Part shown: piece by piece, positions 9,173 to 18,964 of the stretch
How positions within the stretch are numbered: the first letter of the stretch is position 1
Layout: each line of letters starts with the position of its first letter
Source of the DNA: Natrinema gari JCM 14663
Lineage (GTDB): Archaea > Halobacteriota > Halobacteria > Halobacteriales > Natrialbaceae
Length of the DNA stretch: 64,000 nucleotides
Reading direction: 5' to 3'
Assembly: GCF_000337175.1 (NCBI RefSeq)
Contig: NZ_AOIJ01000063.1
Span: 17,373 to 81,372, forward strand
Notes under the pieces: model-generated
The model's input: only the letters and a program-made list of their open reading frames with translations
The model's database searches: none
Told to the model about the DNA's origin: nothing
Program-made: the position numbers and the translations under genes

Positions 9173-10075
9173 GTGAGCCGTTCGGATTCCCTCCCGATCC
9201 GTCGCCCGCTCGCGACGTTTCGACTCACGCGATCTGTCGCCCTCCAGTGGCTCGTCGTTTCCGCGGTCGGCTTCTTCGGGTTCGCCTACGCGCTCGGCCA
9301 CGTCCTCGCGTGGCTCCGCGGGACCGCGCTCGAGCCGATCGTGATCGCGCCGTCCTCGCCGCCGACGGTAGTGAGTTGGCTCGCCGTCTCCGTCGGACTC
9401 CTCGTCTGCGTCGTCGTCCCGCATGAACTGCTTCACGGCGTGTTCATGGCCCGCTACGGTGACACTCCGCGATACGGGATCGGTGTTTCCTATTTCGTGT
9501 TGCCCTACGCCTACGCGGAGACCAGCGACACGACCTATACGCGGAACCAACTGCTCGCCGCCCTGCTCGCGCCGTTCGTCGTGATCACGGCCGTCGGCCT
9601 CGCCGCGATGGTCGTCGTCCCCACGCCGCTGCTGATCGTCCCGCTGGCGGCGAACGCGGCCGGCTCGATCGGCGACCTCTGGATGGCCGCCGTCCTCTGT
9701 CAGTACCCCGCCGACGTTCGCGTCGGCGACCCACCGGACGGCGTTCGAGGCTTCGGGATTTACGGCACCGACGAACAGGTGACCCGCCTCCCCGGGACGA
9801 CGCTGCTCTCGCGGTTCCTGACCGGCAGCGTCGGCACCTTCGCGGCGATCGCAGCCTACGCCCTCCTCGCGGTGTTGCTCTCGCTCGCCTTCGGCTCCGG
9901 CGACGTCGTCCTCGGAGCCCCCGAGCGGGGCTGGCTGCTCGTCCGTCATGACCACCTGCCCGGCGGCACCGCCGTCCTCGAGCTCGGCGATGGTCCGCTG
10001 CTCGGCACGGCTGCCCTCGGCGGCCTCGCGTGGACGGGCGTCGCGACCCTTCGGCAGCGTCTCGAGTCCGAGTGA
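9173..10075 (+). CDS. DUF3267 membrane metalloprotease-like protein
   Basis: Encodes 300 aa from GTG 9173. About five or six hydrophobic segments are visible. HELLHG, in VVPHELLHGVFMARYG, is an HExxH zinc motif embedded in a membrane helix, as in DUF3267 and site-2-protease-like families. Whether it is an active protease is unproven. I prefer GTG 9173 because upstream in-frame codons run into the divergent gene's promoter and encode Pro/Arg-rich sequence. It probably sits in the cytoplasmic membrane; substrate unknown. Confidence 0.75.
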   Translation: MSRSDSLPIRRPLATFRLTRSVALQWLVVSAVGFFGFAYALGHVLAWLRGTALEPIVIAPSSPPTVVSWLAVSVGLLVCVVVPHELLHGVFMARYGDTPRYGIGVSYFVLPYAYAETSDTTYTRNQLLAALLAPFVVITAVGLAAMVVVPTPLLIVPLAANAAGSIGDLWMAAVLCQYPADVRVGDPPDGVRGFGIYGTDEQVTRLPGTTLLSRFLTGSVGTFAAIAAYALLAVLLSLAFGSGDVVLGAPERGWLLVRHDHLPGGTAVLELGDGPLLGTAALGGLAWTGVATLRQRLESE

Positions 10076-10121
10076 CCGCGGCAACCGTAACGTTCGAGCG
10101 CCCGTCGCACCGATGGCCCGT

Positions 10122-10406
10122 ATGACCAAGTGGCTCCGAAGCGGCCGTCGCCGAGACATCTGTTTCCTGCTCGCCGCCGACGGCGAACTGCGGGGACAAC
10201 AGCTGAAATCGCGTCTCGAGTCCCACTACGACGATCGGCTCGAGCCGAAGTCGTTCTACGGCTCGTTGTCGGCGCTGGTCGACGCGGGAATCGTCGAGAA
10301 GCGGACCGAGGGTCTGCACGATGTCTACACGCTGACCGACGGCGGGGAACGGAGAGTGCGAGACCACTACGACTGGGTCAGGGACTGTCTCGAGGACGGG
10401 GACTGA
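10122..10406 (+). CDS. PadR family winged-helix regulator
   Basis: Encodes 94 aa from ATG 10122; ATG 10113 would add three residues. Residues 12-75 read as a winged helix: RDICFLLAADGELRGQQL, then LEPKSFYGSLSALVDAG as the recognition helix, and the wing EKRTEGLHDVYTLTDGGE. PadR proteins respond to small ligands or stress, and the short form lacks the Vir_act C-terminal dimerisation domain. It lies 46 nt after the DUF3267 gene on the same strand and may be co-transcribed with it. Confidence 0.78.
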   Translation: MTKWLRSGRRRDICFLLAADGELRGQQLKSRLESHYDDRLEPKSFYGSLSALVDAGIVEKRTEGLHDVYTLTDGGERRVRDHYDWVRDCLEDGD

Positions 10407-10445
10407 CGATACCGGTGTGGCGGCTCCGGCCAGCACGCCGTCTCG

Positions 10446-10607
10446 TCACTCGAGCGAGGGATTCCTGTAGAGATGGACGACGACGTAGATCGGGAGCGCG
10501 AACAGCAAGACGAACAGCGGGAGCATCGCGCCCTCGGCTTTCCCGCCGAACGTTTGCACGATCAGCGTATACGCGATGATCGCGAGGAACAGCTCCGTTC
10601 GGTCCAT
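10446..10607 (-). CDS. 53-aa two-TM membrane protein
   Basis: A short gene of 53 codons, starting MDRTELFLAIIAYTLIVQTF and ending YVVVHLYRNPSLE. Two hydrophobic helices (residues 6-20 and 28-46) flank a short GGKAEGA loop. An ideal TATA box (ATATTTATA on this strand, 10631-10639) is centred 27 nt upstream of the ATG, which strongly supports a real leaderless gene. Function unknown; small membrane proteins of this shape are common in haloarchaea. Confidence 0.72.
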   Translation of the reverse strand: MDRTELFLAIIAYTLIVQTFGGKAEGAMLPLFVLLFALPIYVVVHLYRNPSLE

Positions 10608-10728
10608 AGGTTCACTGTACTAAGCTCTGTTATAAATATGCCGAATGGGTTCGGAACAAAGGCGGTCGGCAAAGCGGTAGAGTAGTCGATCCGCAAGCCG
10701 CAGACGCCTCACACGGGGAGTCGAGGGG

Positions 10729-11874
10729 CTACTCCTCGAGCAGTTGATCGCCGATCGTGTTCCGGAGTACTTCGCTGGTGCCCTCGTAGATCTCGTTGAG
10801 TTTGGCGTCGCGGTAGAACCGCTGGGCGGCGAAGTCCTTGGTGTAGCCGTAGCCGCCGTGGATCTGGATGCCCTCGTTGGCGACCTCCCGGCTCACTTCG
10901 GAGGCGTAGAGCTTGGCCTGGGAGGCGTCCTTGATGTAGTTCTCGCCGCGGATCTTCTTGTCGGCGGCCTTGTGCATGAGCATCTTGGCGGCCTGGATCT
11001 TCGTATCCATGTCGGCGAGCTTGTGCTTGATCGACTGGAACTCGCCGATCGGCTGGCCGAACTGCTCGCGCTCGGTGGCGTACTCGCGGGCCTCATCGAA
11101 GGCGGCGCGGGCGATACCGACGCCGCGGGCGGCGATCGTGATGCGGCCGCCGTTCAGGGTTTTCAGCGCGTGGACGAAGCCATCGCCCTCCTCGCCGAGT
11201 CGGCGGGTTTCGGGAATCCGAAGGTCGTCGAACCGGAGTTCGGCGGTCGGACAGCCCTTGTCGCCGAGTTTGTCCTCGGTGCCCTCGACGATGAAGCCGT
11301 CGTCCTCCTCGGGGCGGATGATAAAGGACGAGATGCCCTTGTTGCCCGCATCGGGGTCGGTCTTCGCGAAGAGCGTGACCGTATCCGCCACGGAGCCGTT
11401 CGAGATCCAGAGCTTCCCGCCGTTGATGACGTACTCGTCGCCGTCTTTCGCCGCAGTGGTCTCCATCGCCGGCACGTCGCTGCCCGCGCCGGCCTCCGAG
11501 AGCGCGAACGCGCCGATATCCTCGCCCGCCGCGACGGGGGTCAGGTACTCCTCCTTCTGGGACTCGTCGCCGAACTCGTAGAGCATGTTCCCAGCCAGTG
11601 AGGTGTGAGCGGCGACGATGGTTCCGAGACCGCCCGAACCGCGCGAGATTTCCTCGAGTCCGATCGCATACGAGTGATAGTCCAGCCCGGCACCGCCGTA
11701 CTCCTCGGGGAAGGGCATTCCCATCAGCCCCAGGTCGGCCATCTCACTGACGAGATCGGCGGGGAACTCGTCCTCGTGGTCGATTTCCTCGGCGACTGGG
11801 ACGACCTCCTCGTCGACGAATTCCGACACCATGTCTCGAATCTGTTGCTGCTCGGCCGAGAGTCCAAAGTCCAT
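10729..11874 (-). CDS. acyl-CoA dehydrogenase
   Basis: Encodes 381 aa, full family length. The acyl-CoA dehydrogenase N-terminal, middle and C-terminal domains are all present: FAD-contact region GAFALSEAGAGSDVPAM, then LWISNGSVADT, and the C-terminal GGYGYTKDFAAQRFYRDAK. The catalytic base is the glutamate in IYEGTSEV near residue 366. It should oxidise acyl-CoA to enoyl-CoA in beta-oxidation or branched-chain catabolism, passing electrons to ETF. The acyl-CoA ligase gene lies upstream on the same strand, and a shared fatty-acid role is likely. Confidence 0.93.
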   Translation of the reverse strand: MDFGLSAEQQQIRDMVSEFVDEEVVPVAEEIDHEDEFPADLVSEMADLGLMGMPFPEEYGGAGLDYHSYAIGLEEISRGSGGLGTIVAAHTSLAGNMLYEFGDESQKEEYLTPVAAGEDIGAFALSEAGAGSDVPAMETTAAKDGDEYVINGGKLWISNGSVADTVTLFAKTDPDAGNKGISSFIIRPEEDDGFIVEGTEDKLGDKGCPTAELRFDDLRIPETRRLGEEGDGFVHALKTLNGGRITIAARGVGIARAAFDEAREYATEREQFGQPIGEFQSIKHKLADMDTKIQAAKMLMHKAADKKIRGENYIKDASQAKLYASEVSREVANEGIQIHGGYGYTKDFAAQRFYRDAKLNEIYEGTSEVLRNTIGDQLLEE

Positions 11875-12074
11875 ATCGCCGCATTAGGAATCATTACTCT
11901 TTATTGTTCGTTCTTCCGTCCGTCCCGTGTCAGTCGCGGGATCGAAACCGGACGCTCGTGGGCTACGGCTCGGCAGCGACGAACTCGGCTCCCCGCCTGT
12001 ATCCCGAGATAGGCGGCGTCCCGACGCTTGCGACGGCTGTCGTGGCTCCCGGCGAACACGAGTCGTGACTGCAG

Positions 12075-13727
12075 TCAGTCCCGGTCGGGGGCGGCCTCGT
12101 CCGGAACCTGTCCCTCGACGAGGGATTGATCGGCGTACTCCTCGCGGATGTCCTTCTTCGAGAACTTCCCGGTCGCCGTCTTCGGGACTTCCTTGATGAA
12201 CTCGATCTCGTCCGGCAGCCACCACTTCGGATACTCGCCGGCGAGCAGTTCGTTGATCTCGTCGACGAGCGTCTCGCGATCGGCATCCGCCGCGGGCACG
12301 ACGAACGCGACCGGCCGCTCTTGCCACCGTTCGTGGGGCACACCGACGACGGCCGCCTCGGCGACGCCGTCGTGGGCCATGATCGCGTTCTCGAGTTCGA
12401 CCGATGAAATCCACTCGCCGCCGGATTTGATCACGTCCTTCTCCCGGTCGACGATCTTGATGTAGCCGTCCTCGTCGACGGTAACGACGTCGCCGGTCTT
12501 GAGCCAGCCGTCCTCGAAGTCCGCCTCGTTGGCCTCGGGACGCTCGAAGTACTCCGTCGTCACCCATGGCCCGCGAATCCACAGTTCGCCGAACTCCTGG
12601 CCGTTCCAGGCGATCTCCTCGCCGTCGTCGTCGATGACCGTGAACTCGAGGCCGGGAACCACAAGGCCCTGTTTGCTGCGCTTTTCGATCTGGGTGTCGT
12701 AGTCCGCGTTCGCCAGATCGGATTTGAGATGGGAGACCGAGCCGATCGGGGCCATCTCGGTCATGCCCCAGGCGTGAAGCACCTCGACGCCCTGGGTGTC
12801 GAACCACTCGACCATCGATTTCGGTGCCGCCGAACCGCCGACGATGACGGTCTCGAGCGTCGAGAGATCGACATCGTTCTCCGTGCAGTACTCCATCAGT
12901 CCCAGCCAGACGGTCGGGACGCCCGCGCTGATGGTCACGCCCTCGTTTTCGATGAGGGTCGCGAGGTCTGCTGGCTCCGGAGAGGGGCCGGGGAACACCT
13001 GCTTGGCTCCGCCCGCGGTCGCCGTAAACGGCATGCCCCAGGCGTTGACGTGGAACATCGGGACCACGGGCATGACAACGTCGTCGTCGGCCATCGGAAT
13101 CCCCTGTGGCGTCTGGGACGCCATCGTGTGACTCCAGAGCATCTGCTGGGTGTATTCGACGCCTTTCGGGTTCCCGGTCGTCCCCGAGGTGTAACACATC
13201 CCCGCGGGCTGGTCCTCGTCGACATCGGGCCAGTCGTACTCGGTCGCGTGGCCCTCGATGAACGACTCGTACGGCGTCGCGTCCAGGTCGTCGACCGTCT
13301 CGTGTCCCATGACGACGAAGTCGACGTCATCGAACTCGTCGTCGGCGTCGGCGACGGCACCGGCGAGTTTCGGCGCGAGCGACTGGTCGACGAAGATCAG
13401 TTCGTCGTCGGCGTTGTCGACGATATACTGGATGTGGGCGTCGGGAAGCAGGGGATTAATCGTGTGGAGTTGTGCGCCGATTGAGGGGACGGCGAAGTAC
13501 GTCTCGAAGTGACGCGAGTGATTCCAGCAGAACGTCCCGACCCGGTCGCCGCTCTCGATCCCGTACTCGCCGAGGGCGTTCGCGAGTTGGCTCGTTCGCT
13601 CCTCGTACTCGCTGTAGGTGTATCGTTGCAGCCCGTCGTGGTTCCGGGAGACGATTTCCGTGTCGGAATAGAGGTTTGACGCACGCCACAAGAACGGCCG
13701 GAGTGTTTGATCTGTTCCGCCTGGCAT
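12075..13727 (-). CDS. AMP-binding acyl-CoA ligase (long-chain fatty acid type)
   Basis: Encodes 550 aa from ATG at 13725-13727 (MPGGTDQTLRPFLW). ANL-superfamily motifs are in order: P-loop YTSGTTGNPKG, A5 HAWGMTEMAP, A7 GWLKTGD, hinge DREKDVIKSGGEWIS and catalytic lysine in PKTATGKFSKK. It adenylates a fatty acid and transfers it to CoA. Long- or medium-chain substrates are likely from overall similarity, but chain length cannot be read from sequence. A TATA-like AGAATAATAC lies 25-35 nt upstream. Two further in-frame upstream codons at 13775 are less likely. Confidence 0.9.
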   Translation of the reverse strand: MPGGTDQTLRPFLWRASNLYSDTEIVSRNHDGLQRYTYSEYEERTSQLANALGEYGIESGDRVGTFCWNHSRHFETYFAVPSIGAQLHTINPLLPDAHIQYIVDNADDELIFVDQSLAPKLAGAVADADDEFDDVDFVVMGHETVDDLDATPYESFIEGHATEYDWPDVDEDQPAGMCYTSGTTGNPKGVEYTQQMLWSHTMASQTPQGIPMADDDVVMPVVPMFHVNAWGMPFTATAGGAKQVFPGPSPEPADLATLIENEGVTISAGVPTVWLGLMEYCTENDVDLSTLETVIVGGSAAPKSMVEWFDTQGVEVLHAWGMTEMAPIGSVSHLKSDLANADYDTQIEKRSKQGLVVPGLEFTVIDDDGEEIAWNGQEFGELWIRGPWVTTEYFERPEANEADFEDGWLKTGDVVTVDEDGYIKIVDREKDVIKSGGEWISSVELENAIMAHDGVAEAAVVGVPHERWQERPVAFVVPAADADRETLVDEINELLAGEYPKWWLPDEIEFIKEVPKTATGKFSKKDIREEYADQSLVEGQVPDEAAPDRD

Positions 13728-14018
13728 CTTCGTGTTGTACTGTAGCACAATGACTGTATTATTCTTTTCATACACACACTGCTATGACCGTATTTCCGAT
13801 CGTTCCGCCCCATATAGGATGAACAGTCATCTAAAGAAAAATAACTAATCCGGTTCAGATATGCGAGCCAACGAGGACAATAGTGTGGTATATAGTACCC
13901 TGGGTTCGAGATTCACGAAAGACGAGAAACCCACGACAACGGTCACAGCTCCGGGCGGCCCGTGCGGTCGTCGTTCGATACCAGTTCGCCGACGCTGTCC
14001 CGTCGCTCGAGTCCCGCC

Positions 14019-14666
14019 TCAACTCGAGGTGACTGTCTCGAGCGCGTCCTCGATCGGCGTTTCTCCCGACAGGATTTCGAACGTCTCCCCGTACACCGAC
14101 TCGACGTCGAGCGCGGTCACGAGCGTCCGTGCGACGTCTTCGCGGGGAATGGAACCGGCATCCGGATCGAGCCCGTTGCCCGCTCGGATCTCGCCGGTCC
14201 CGGATGCGGTGGTCAGTTCGCCCGGGCGAACGATCGTCTCCGTCAGATCGCTCGCGCGGAGGTACTCGTCGGCTTCGGCTTTGGCGAGCAGGTAGTCCCG
14301 GAGCGGCTCGGGTCCCGCTGCCGGCTCGTCGGCACCCATCGAACTGAGCATGACGAACCGATCGACGCCCGCTTCGCTGGCCGCGTCGATCAGGGTGATC
14401 GCGCCGTCGCGGTCGACGCCGTAGACGTCTTCTCCGCCGGAACCGGCCGCGAAGACGACGGCGTCACAGCCCTCGACCGCGTGCTCGACAGCCCCGGTCA
14501 GGTCCGCGACGACCGGTTCCCCGCCGAGGGCGGTCATCTCGTCGGCCTGCGATTCCGTTCGGATCATCGCTCGCGCGGTCCGCTCGCTCTCGCCGAGCAG
14601 TTCCGTGACGTGTTGTCCGACTTGACCGTGCGCTCCGGCGATGAGTATGGTCTGGCTCACGGCCAT
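14019..14666 (-). CDS. NAD(P)-binding atypical SDR (NmrA/epimerase-like)
   Basis: Encodes 215 aa. The Rossmann motif GAHGQVGQHV is near the N-terminus. Later features fit atypical SDRs: DLTGAVEHAVEGCDAVVFAA, MLSSMGAD, and KAEADEYLRASDLTETIVRPG, in which the usual YxxxK is degenerate. Such proteins are often NAD(P)H sensors or low-activity reductases. The start could also be the internal GTG two codons later. No operon partner is visible. Confidence 0.82.
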   Translation of the reverse strand: MAVSQTILIAGAHGQVGQHVTELLGESERTARAMIRTESQADEMTALGGEPVVADLTGAVEHAVEGCDAVVFAAGSGGEDVYGVDRDGAITLIDAASEAGVDRFVMLSSMGADEPAAGPEPLRDYLLAKAEADEYLRASDLTETIVRPGELTTASGTGEIRAGNGLDPDAGSIPREDVARTLVTALDVESVYGETFEILSGETPIEDALETVTSS

Positions 14667-14817
14667 CGGTTCGTCGCTCGGCTACATACCGGTTGTGTCG
14701 TCCGCCGCCGGAGAGCGGGTGCTCCGAGTCGCCGTGCCGTCCCGATTGCCACCGGCCGGAAGAGCACGCCGCGACCGCGGCGTTTTTCCCCGGGGGTCAC
14801 GAAATGAACTCGAGTAG

Positions 14818-15864
14818 ATGACCACGGGCCAGCCCGAACCTCCCACCGACGCCGATCTCGAGTGGTGTTACGACGCGGTTCACGGCGTTTCGCGGACTTT
14901 TTCGATCACGATCGATCGGCTCGAGGAGCCGATGGCGAGACACATCTGTATCGGGTACCTCCTTTGTCGGATTGCAGACACGATCGAGGATGCGGGGCAT
15001 ATCCCGCCGGACGCACAGACCGAACTCCTCGCCGAGTACGACCGACTGCTCGATCCGGACGCCGCGGAATCGATCCCGGCCTTCATGAACGATGTCGAGC
15101 CGTGGATCCCTGAGGATCGAACCGACGACTGGGACGTGGTCGCCGAGACGCCGCGGGTACTGCGAACCTTCGAGTCGCTCGACGAGGAGCCCCGCGAAAT
15201 CATGCGCGAACCGGTCCGCGAACTCGTCGACGGCATGGCGATGTTTACCGACCGGTACGCCACCGAGGGCGGATTGCGGCTCCAGACGATCGAGGAACTC
15301 GAGGAGTACTGCTGGTACGCGGCCGGGACCGTCGGCACCCTGATTACGGGTCTGGTCGCCCGCGGCACCTCGCAGGAGCGGGCGACGGAGATGCGGGAAA
15401 ACGCCCGGTCGTTCGCCCTCCTCTTGCAACTGGTCAACATCGCCAAGGACGTCGATGACGACTATCACGAGGAGAACAACGTCTACCTCCCAGCCGAGTG
15501 GCTCGCGGCGGAGGACGTCGACATCGAGGCAGTCACCGACGAGGCCCACCACGGTGGCGTCACAAACGTCATCAAGCGGGTGACAGGCCGCGCCGAGAGC
15601 TACCTCGACGACGCCCAGCGCTATCTCGAAGTCGTCCCCGAACACAACGGCAACCGGCTCTCGGCGTGGGCGATCCCCTACCTGCTCGCCGTCGGGACGC
15701 TCCGAGAACTGCGCGAGCGCCCCGAGGACGTCATCCGCGAGGGCGATGTCAAGGTCTCTCGAGCGGAGGTGTTCGCCCTCCTCCAGCAGTTCGAGGACGG
15801 CGTCTCCCGCTCTCGGCTCGAGGAACTCCGCAGCAAGATGGCGGAACAGCCCCTCCACCAGTAG
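14818..15864 (+). CDS. squalene/phytoene synthase family (squalene synthase-like)
   Basis: Encodes 348 aa. Both Asp-rich prenyl-diphosphate motifs are present: RIADTIED near residue 55 and NIAKDVDDD near residue 208. The opening SRTFSITIDRLEEPM and the CIGYLLCRIADTIED block resemble squalene synthase more than CrtB phytoene synthase. It should condense two farnesyl diphosphates to squalene, a precursor and membrane lipid in haloarchaea. The C-terminal charged segment is soluble. The ATG follows an in-frame TAG closely, so this start is secure. Confidence 0.85.
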   Translation: MTTGQPEPPTDADLEWCYDAVHGVSRTFSITIDRLEEPMARHICIGYLLCRIADTIEDAGHIPPDAQTELLAEYDRLLDPDAAESIPAFMNDVEPWIPEDRTDDWDVVAETPRVLRTFESLDEEPREIMREPVRELVDGMAMFTDRYATEGGLRLQTIEELEEYCWYAAGTVGTLITGLVARGTSQERATEMRENARSFALLLQLVNIAKDVDDDYHEENNVYLPAEWLAAEDVDIEAVTDEAHHGGVTNVIKRVTGRAESYLDDAQRYLEVVPEHNGNRLSAWAIPYLLAVGTLRELRERPEDVIREGDVKVSRAEVFALLQQFEDGVSRSRLEELRSKMAEQPLHQ

Positions 15865-15925
15865 CGGGCGAACCCTCGCCGACCGGTACGTTGAACTCGC
15901 GTCGGGACGTACTGACACGTGTCCA

Positions 15926-16345
15926 ATGAGTTCGGCTGTTCCGGACGGCCCGATTATCCTCTTCGACGGGGTCTGTAACCTCTGTAACGGGTTCGTCCAG
16001 TTCGTTCTCCCCCGGGATACGGACGGTCAGTTCCGCTTTGCCTCCCTCCAGTCCGACATCGGGACGGCGTTGCTCGCTGAACACGACCTCCCGACGGACA
16101 ACCTCGAGTCGATCGTCCTGATCGAGGGCGAGGACAGTTACGTCAAATCCGACGCAGTCATTCGCATCGCGCGGCTCCTCGGCGGCCCCTACGCCCTGCT
16201 AGGTCCGTTCCGCTTCCTCCCGCGGCGGCTCCGTGACCGGGCCTACGACTTCGTCGCCGCGCGCCGCTATCGCTGGTTCGGCAAAAAGGATCAGTGTGCC
16301 ATGCCGCCGGCGGACGTCGACGTTAGTGCACGATTCCTCGAGTAG
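15926..16345 (+). CDS. DUF393 thiol-disulfide oxidoreductase family
   Basis: Encodes 139 aa from ATG 15926. The signature FDGVCNLCNGFVQFVL carries a CxxC in the position typical of DUF393 (DCC family). Further conserved blocks are FRFASLQSD and YRWFGKKDQC. These thioredoxin-like proteins are predicted redox proteins; partners are unknown. It starts 61 nt after the squalene-synthase gene on the same strand and might be co-transcribed. Confidence 0.85.
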   Translation: MSSAVPDGPIILFDGVCNLCNGFVQFVLPRDTDGQFRFASLQSDIGTALLAEHDLPTDNLESIVLIEGEDSYVKSDAVIRIARLLGGPYALLGPFRFLPRRLRDRAYDFVAARRYRWFGKKDQCAMPPADVDVSARFLE

Positions 16346-16395
16346 CGCCGGTGTCGGGACGCTCGGTCTCGCGTCGGCACTGACCCCGAGAGTGC

Positions 16396-17685
16396 TCAGT
16401 CGTCGCCGAGAGCTAGCTGTCGGCCGAGCAGTGCGAGCGGGTAGCCAAAGACCGCGACACTTCCGACCCATGGCAACAGTAGGAGGCCGTAGACGGCCGG
16501 CCCGTATCCGAACAGGGTGACGGGGGCAACGTTCGCAATCGCGACGATCGGTGTGAGTGCGGCGACCGCGACGAGCCCGATCGGGAATCGCCCACGCTCG
16601 GCGGCGTACCCGATCGGGAGACAGAGCGCGGTGGCTGCGCCGAAACAGAGCGGGAACGCGTACACCGGCGGGCCGGCAAGCAGGAGGGAGACCCCTGCGG
16701 CGGCGACCGTCGCGAGGAGTGATAGCCCGACCAGCCCGCGAGTCTCGAGTCCGCCCCCGAACCGACGGGCCGTACTCCCGAGGAGAGCGTAGCCGACCCC
16801 GAGCGCGGCCAGTGCGACGGCACCCGGCGCGGGGTCGGCACCGGTCGCGGCGACGCCGACGACGAGGAAGCCACCCGCGCCGACGGCACCGACGGCGACG
16901 ATCAGCCGCTCGAGCGTCGCGGCGTCGAAGGCATCGATCCCCGTGTCGACCCGACTGATCACGACGCCAACAAGTCCAATCAAGACGGCTGGGAAGAGAC
17001 CGCCGCTCACGCCGTGATCGATCGCTGTCGGACCTGTCTCGAGCCCGATCGTGGCGTAGCCGGCCACCGTCCCGCGGACGCCGCCGCTGCCGTAGGTGAG
17101 ATACGTCTGCTCGTCGAACGCGGTATCGTCCGTCCAGGTCGCGGCGTTCCCGTCGATCTCAGCGGCGGGGACGTGGTTCGTGATCGCGGTCCCCTCGGGG
17201 GTGTGGACAGTCATCCGCTCGGCCACGTTCACGTACCGGGTGTTCGACGTGCCGACGGCGAAGTAATCGACGAGCCACGCGTCGCCGACGCCGCGGCTCG
17301 CGACATCGTCGACGGTGTAGTTCACGACGACCGTTTCGCCCACGAGACGCGACTCGACGGTTCGGACGTCGCCGTCGGCCACGTGGTACCGCGCCCAGCC
17401 GTCGTCGACCGCGGCCTCGAGCGCGGTCGCGTTCGTCCGGTAGCGCTCGGCGGCGGTCTCGGTAACCGGGACGCGGGCCTCCCACCGAGAGTCTCCGGCG
17501 TCGTCGATATATATGTCGAGCGTACCGTGACCGGTCGCACCCGTGATCGTGGCCTCATTCGCGGTGCTCGGGCCACAGACCCCACAGAGCTGTTCCGGCG
17601 GGGGTGCGCCAGCAACGGCGGTGACACAGAGGGTGCCGACGACGAACCAACAGCAGAGGCCGAACGCGAATCGAGCGGGTCGCAT
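16396..17685 (-). CDS. exported-domain membrane protein of unknown function
   Basis: Encodes 429 aa. An N-terminal signal peptide (GLCCWFVVGTLCVTAVAG) is followed by an extracytoplasmic domain of about 200 residues, with CGVCG just after the signal and many Thr/Asp residues. A C-terminal block with about seven hydrophobic segments begins near residue 225 (FPAVLIGLVGVVIS). The extracellular part is beta-rich (YIDDAGDSRWEARVPV, VVVNYTVDD). I recognise no catalytic motif. It may be a surface sensor or a secretion-related protein; it is probably specific to haloarchaea. Confidence 0.65.
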   Translation of the reverse strand: MRPARFAFGLCCWFVVGTLCVTAVAGAPPPEQLCGVCGPSTANEATITGATGHGTLDIYIDDAGDSRWEARVPVTETAAERYRTNATALEAAVDDGWARYHVADGDVRTVESRLVGETVVVNYTVDDVASRGVGDAWLVDYFAVGTSNTRYVNVAERMTVHTPEGTAITNHVPAAEIDGNAATWTDDTAFDEQTYLTYGSGGVRGTVAGYATIGLETGPTAIDHGVSGGLFPAVLIGLVGVVISRVDTGIDAFDAATLERLIVAVGAVGAGGFLVVGVAATGADPAPGAVALAALGVGYALLGSTARRFGGGLETRGLVGLSLLATVAAAGVSLLLAGPPVYAFPLCFGAATALCLPIGYAAERGRFPIGLVAVAALTPIVAIANVAPVTLFGYGPAVYGLLLLPWVGSVAVFGYPLALLGRQLALGDD

Positions 17686-17942
17686 CGTTTCGGAACTCGC
17701 GTATCAATACTAAATAGATTTTCCCGGCGAAGGGGCTCGTCGCGAGAGGGGTGTGGCGATCGCCCAGTTCGATTCCCCGCGTCGATGTCCGTCGCTGCTA
17801 TCGTAGCAATTGAAACGATTTACACACTGATCGCAACGCTGTCGTGCGATCAGGTGTGCACTGACGGTCAGTTGCTACTATCGATTCCGCCGCCGGTCGC
17901 TCCGGACACGGCGGTCGAGGATAAGTTTCAAGACGAGACAGT

Positions 17943-18704
17943 GTGAGCTACGGACAACCGGTGACCCGCGTGAGCGAGCAAAACGCCGTCAGCGACACGG
18001 AGGCGGGAACGACTGAGAGCGACGAAGGGGGCCGTGTCGTCGATATCGGAATCACCGTCGACGTCAGCGACGACGGTGACTCGGCCGCGGCTGCCGACAC
18101 TCCCGTCGAACTCGAGTTCGACGAGGCGGCCCTGTTCGAAGCGGCCGACGCCGCGACGGACGCGGACGCCGACCCGACGACCGACGCGGCGATCGAACCG
18201 GACGAGCGCGAGGTTCTCGAGACGGTCGATATCGATCCGGCGACGATCGCCGACAAGGAATACTCCTACCGGATGTTACTCGACGCAGGTGTCGACGAAC
18301 CGATCGCGGACACCCTCCGCCGGCGCTACTCGCTGCCGTGGTCGTTCGAGAGCGAGGGCGACCTCGACCGGCGCTCGAGCGAAGTGCGAGGGTTGGGCGA
18401 TGCCGAACGCGAGTGGATCGCCGTCAGCGACGGCGAGGACTGGCAAGCCTTCGAGTACGATCACTCGGCACCCGTCGTGGTCGAGCGCGAGCGCCCGTCG
18501 GAGCGGCCGTATCCCAGGCCGACGCCGGTCACGGCGGTTACGGGCGTCGGTCCCGACGACGCCGCCGCGCTGGCCGAGGCCGGCATCCGCTCGGCGGAGC
18601 GACTCGCGACGATCGACGCGATGGCGGTCGCCACCGTCCTCGAGCTGAACGTCCTTCACGTCCGGACGTGGCGACACAACGCGCGGGAACTGCTCGGAAA
18701 CTGA
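17943..18704 (+). CDS. helix-hairpin-helix domain protein with acidic N-terminus
   Basis: Encodes 253 aa from GTG 17943; GTG 17961 or 17970 fit better with the TATA-like gataag at about 17920-17925. The first 90 residues are low-complexity and acidic (DVSDDGDSAAAADTP). A globular part follows (YSYRMLLDAGVDEPIADTLR), and residues 200-230 (VTAVTGVGPDDAAALAEAG) form a helix-hairpin-helix like those in DNA repair proteins and in DUF4332. DNA binding is plausible; function unknown. Confidence 0.7.
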   Translation: MSYGQPVTRVSEQNAVSDTEAGTTESDEGGRVVDIGITVDVSDDGDSAAAADTPVELEFDEAALFEAADAATDADADPTTDAAIEPDEREVLETVDIDPATIADKEYSYRMLLDAGVDEPIADTLRRRYSLPWSFESEGDLDRRSSEVRGLGDAEREWIAVSDGEDWQAFEYDHSAPVVVERERPSERPYPRPTPVTAVTGVGPDDAAALAEAGIRSAERLATIDAMAVATVLELNVLHVRTWRHNARELLGN

Positions 18705-18934
18705 GCGACCCGACGCGACCGCAGCGTGGATCGTACCGGCTCCCGAGCGGCTCGCGCCGCGACTCAACGCATCGACGGGCGGGACTCGACACTGGAGTCG
18801 ATTCGACGGGAAAAATCCGTCGCTTTCCGGGACTGAAACCGCCCAAATCAGTCAACCACACGTCACGACCGTCGGTCGAACTCGCACTAATTACTACTGA
18901 TGTACTCAATTTCGATAACTCGGACCATCAAAGA

Positions 18935-18940
18935 TTTATA
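18935..18940 (+). promoter_or_regulatory. TATA box of the aldolase-FBPase operon
   Basis: TTTATA is centred about 27 nt before ATG 18965, giving a leaderless operon transcript. Confidence 0.7.
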
Positions 18941-18964
18941 GCGACCCGTTGGACCGTCTAACAG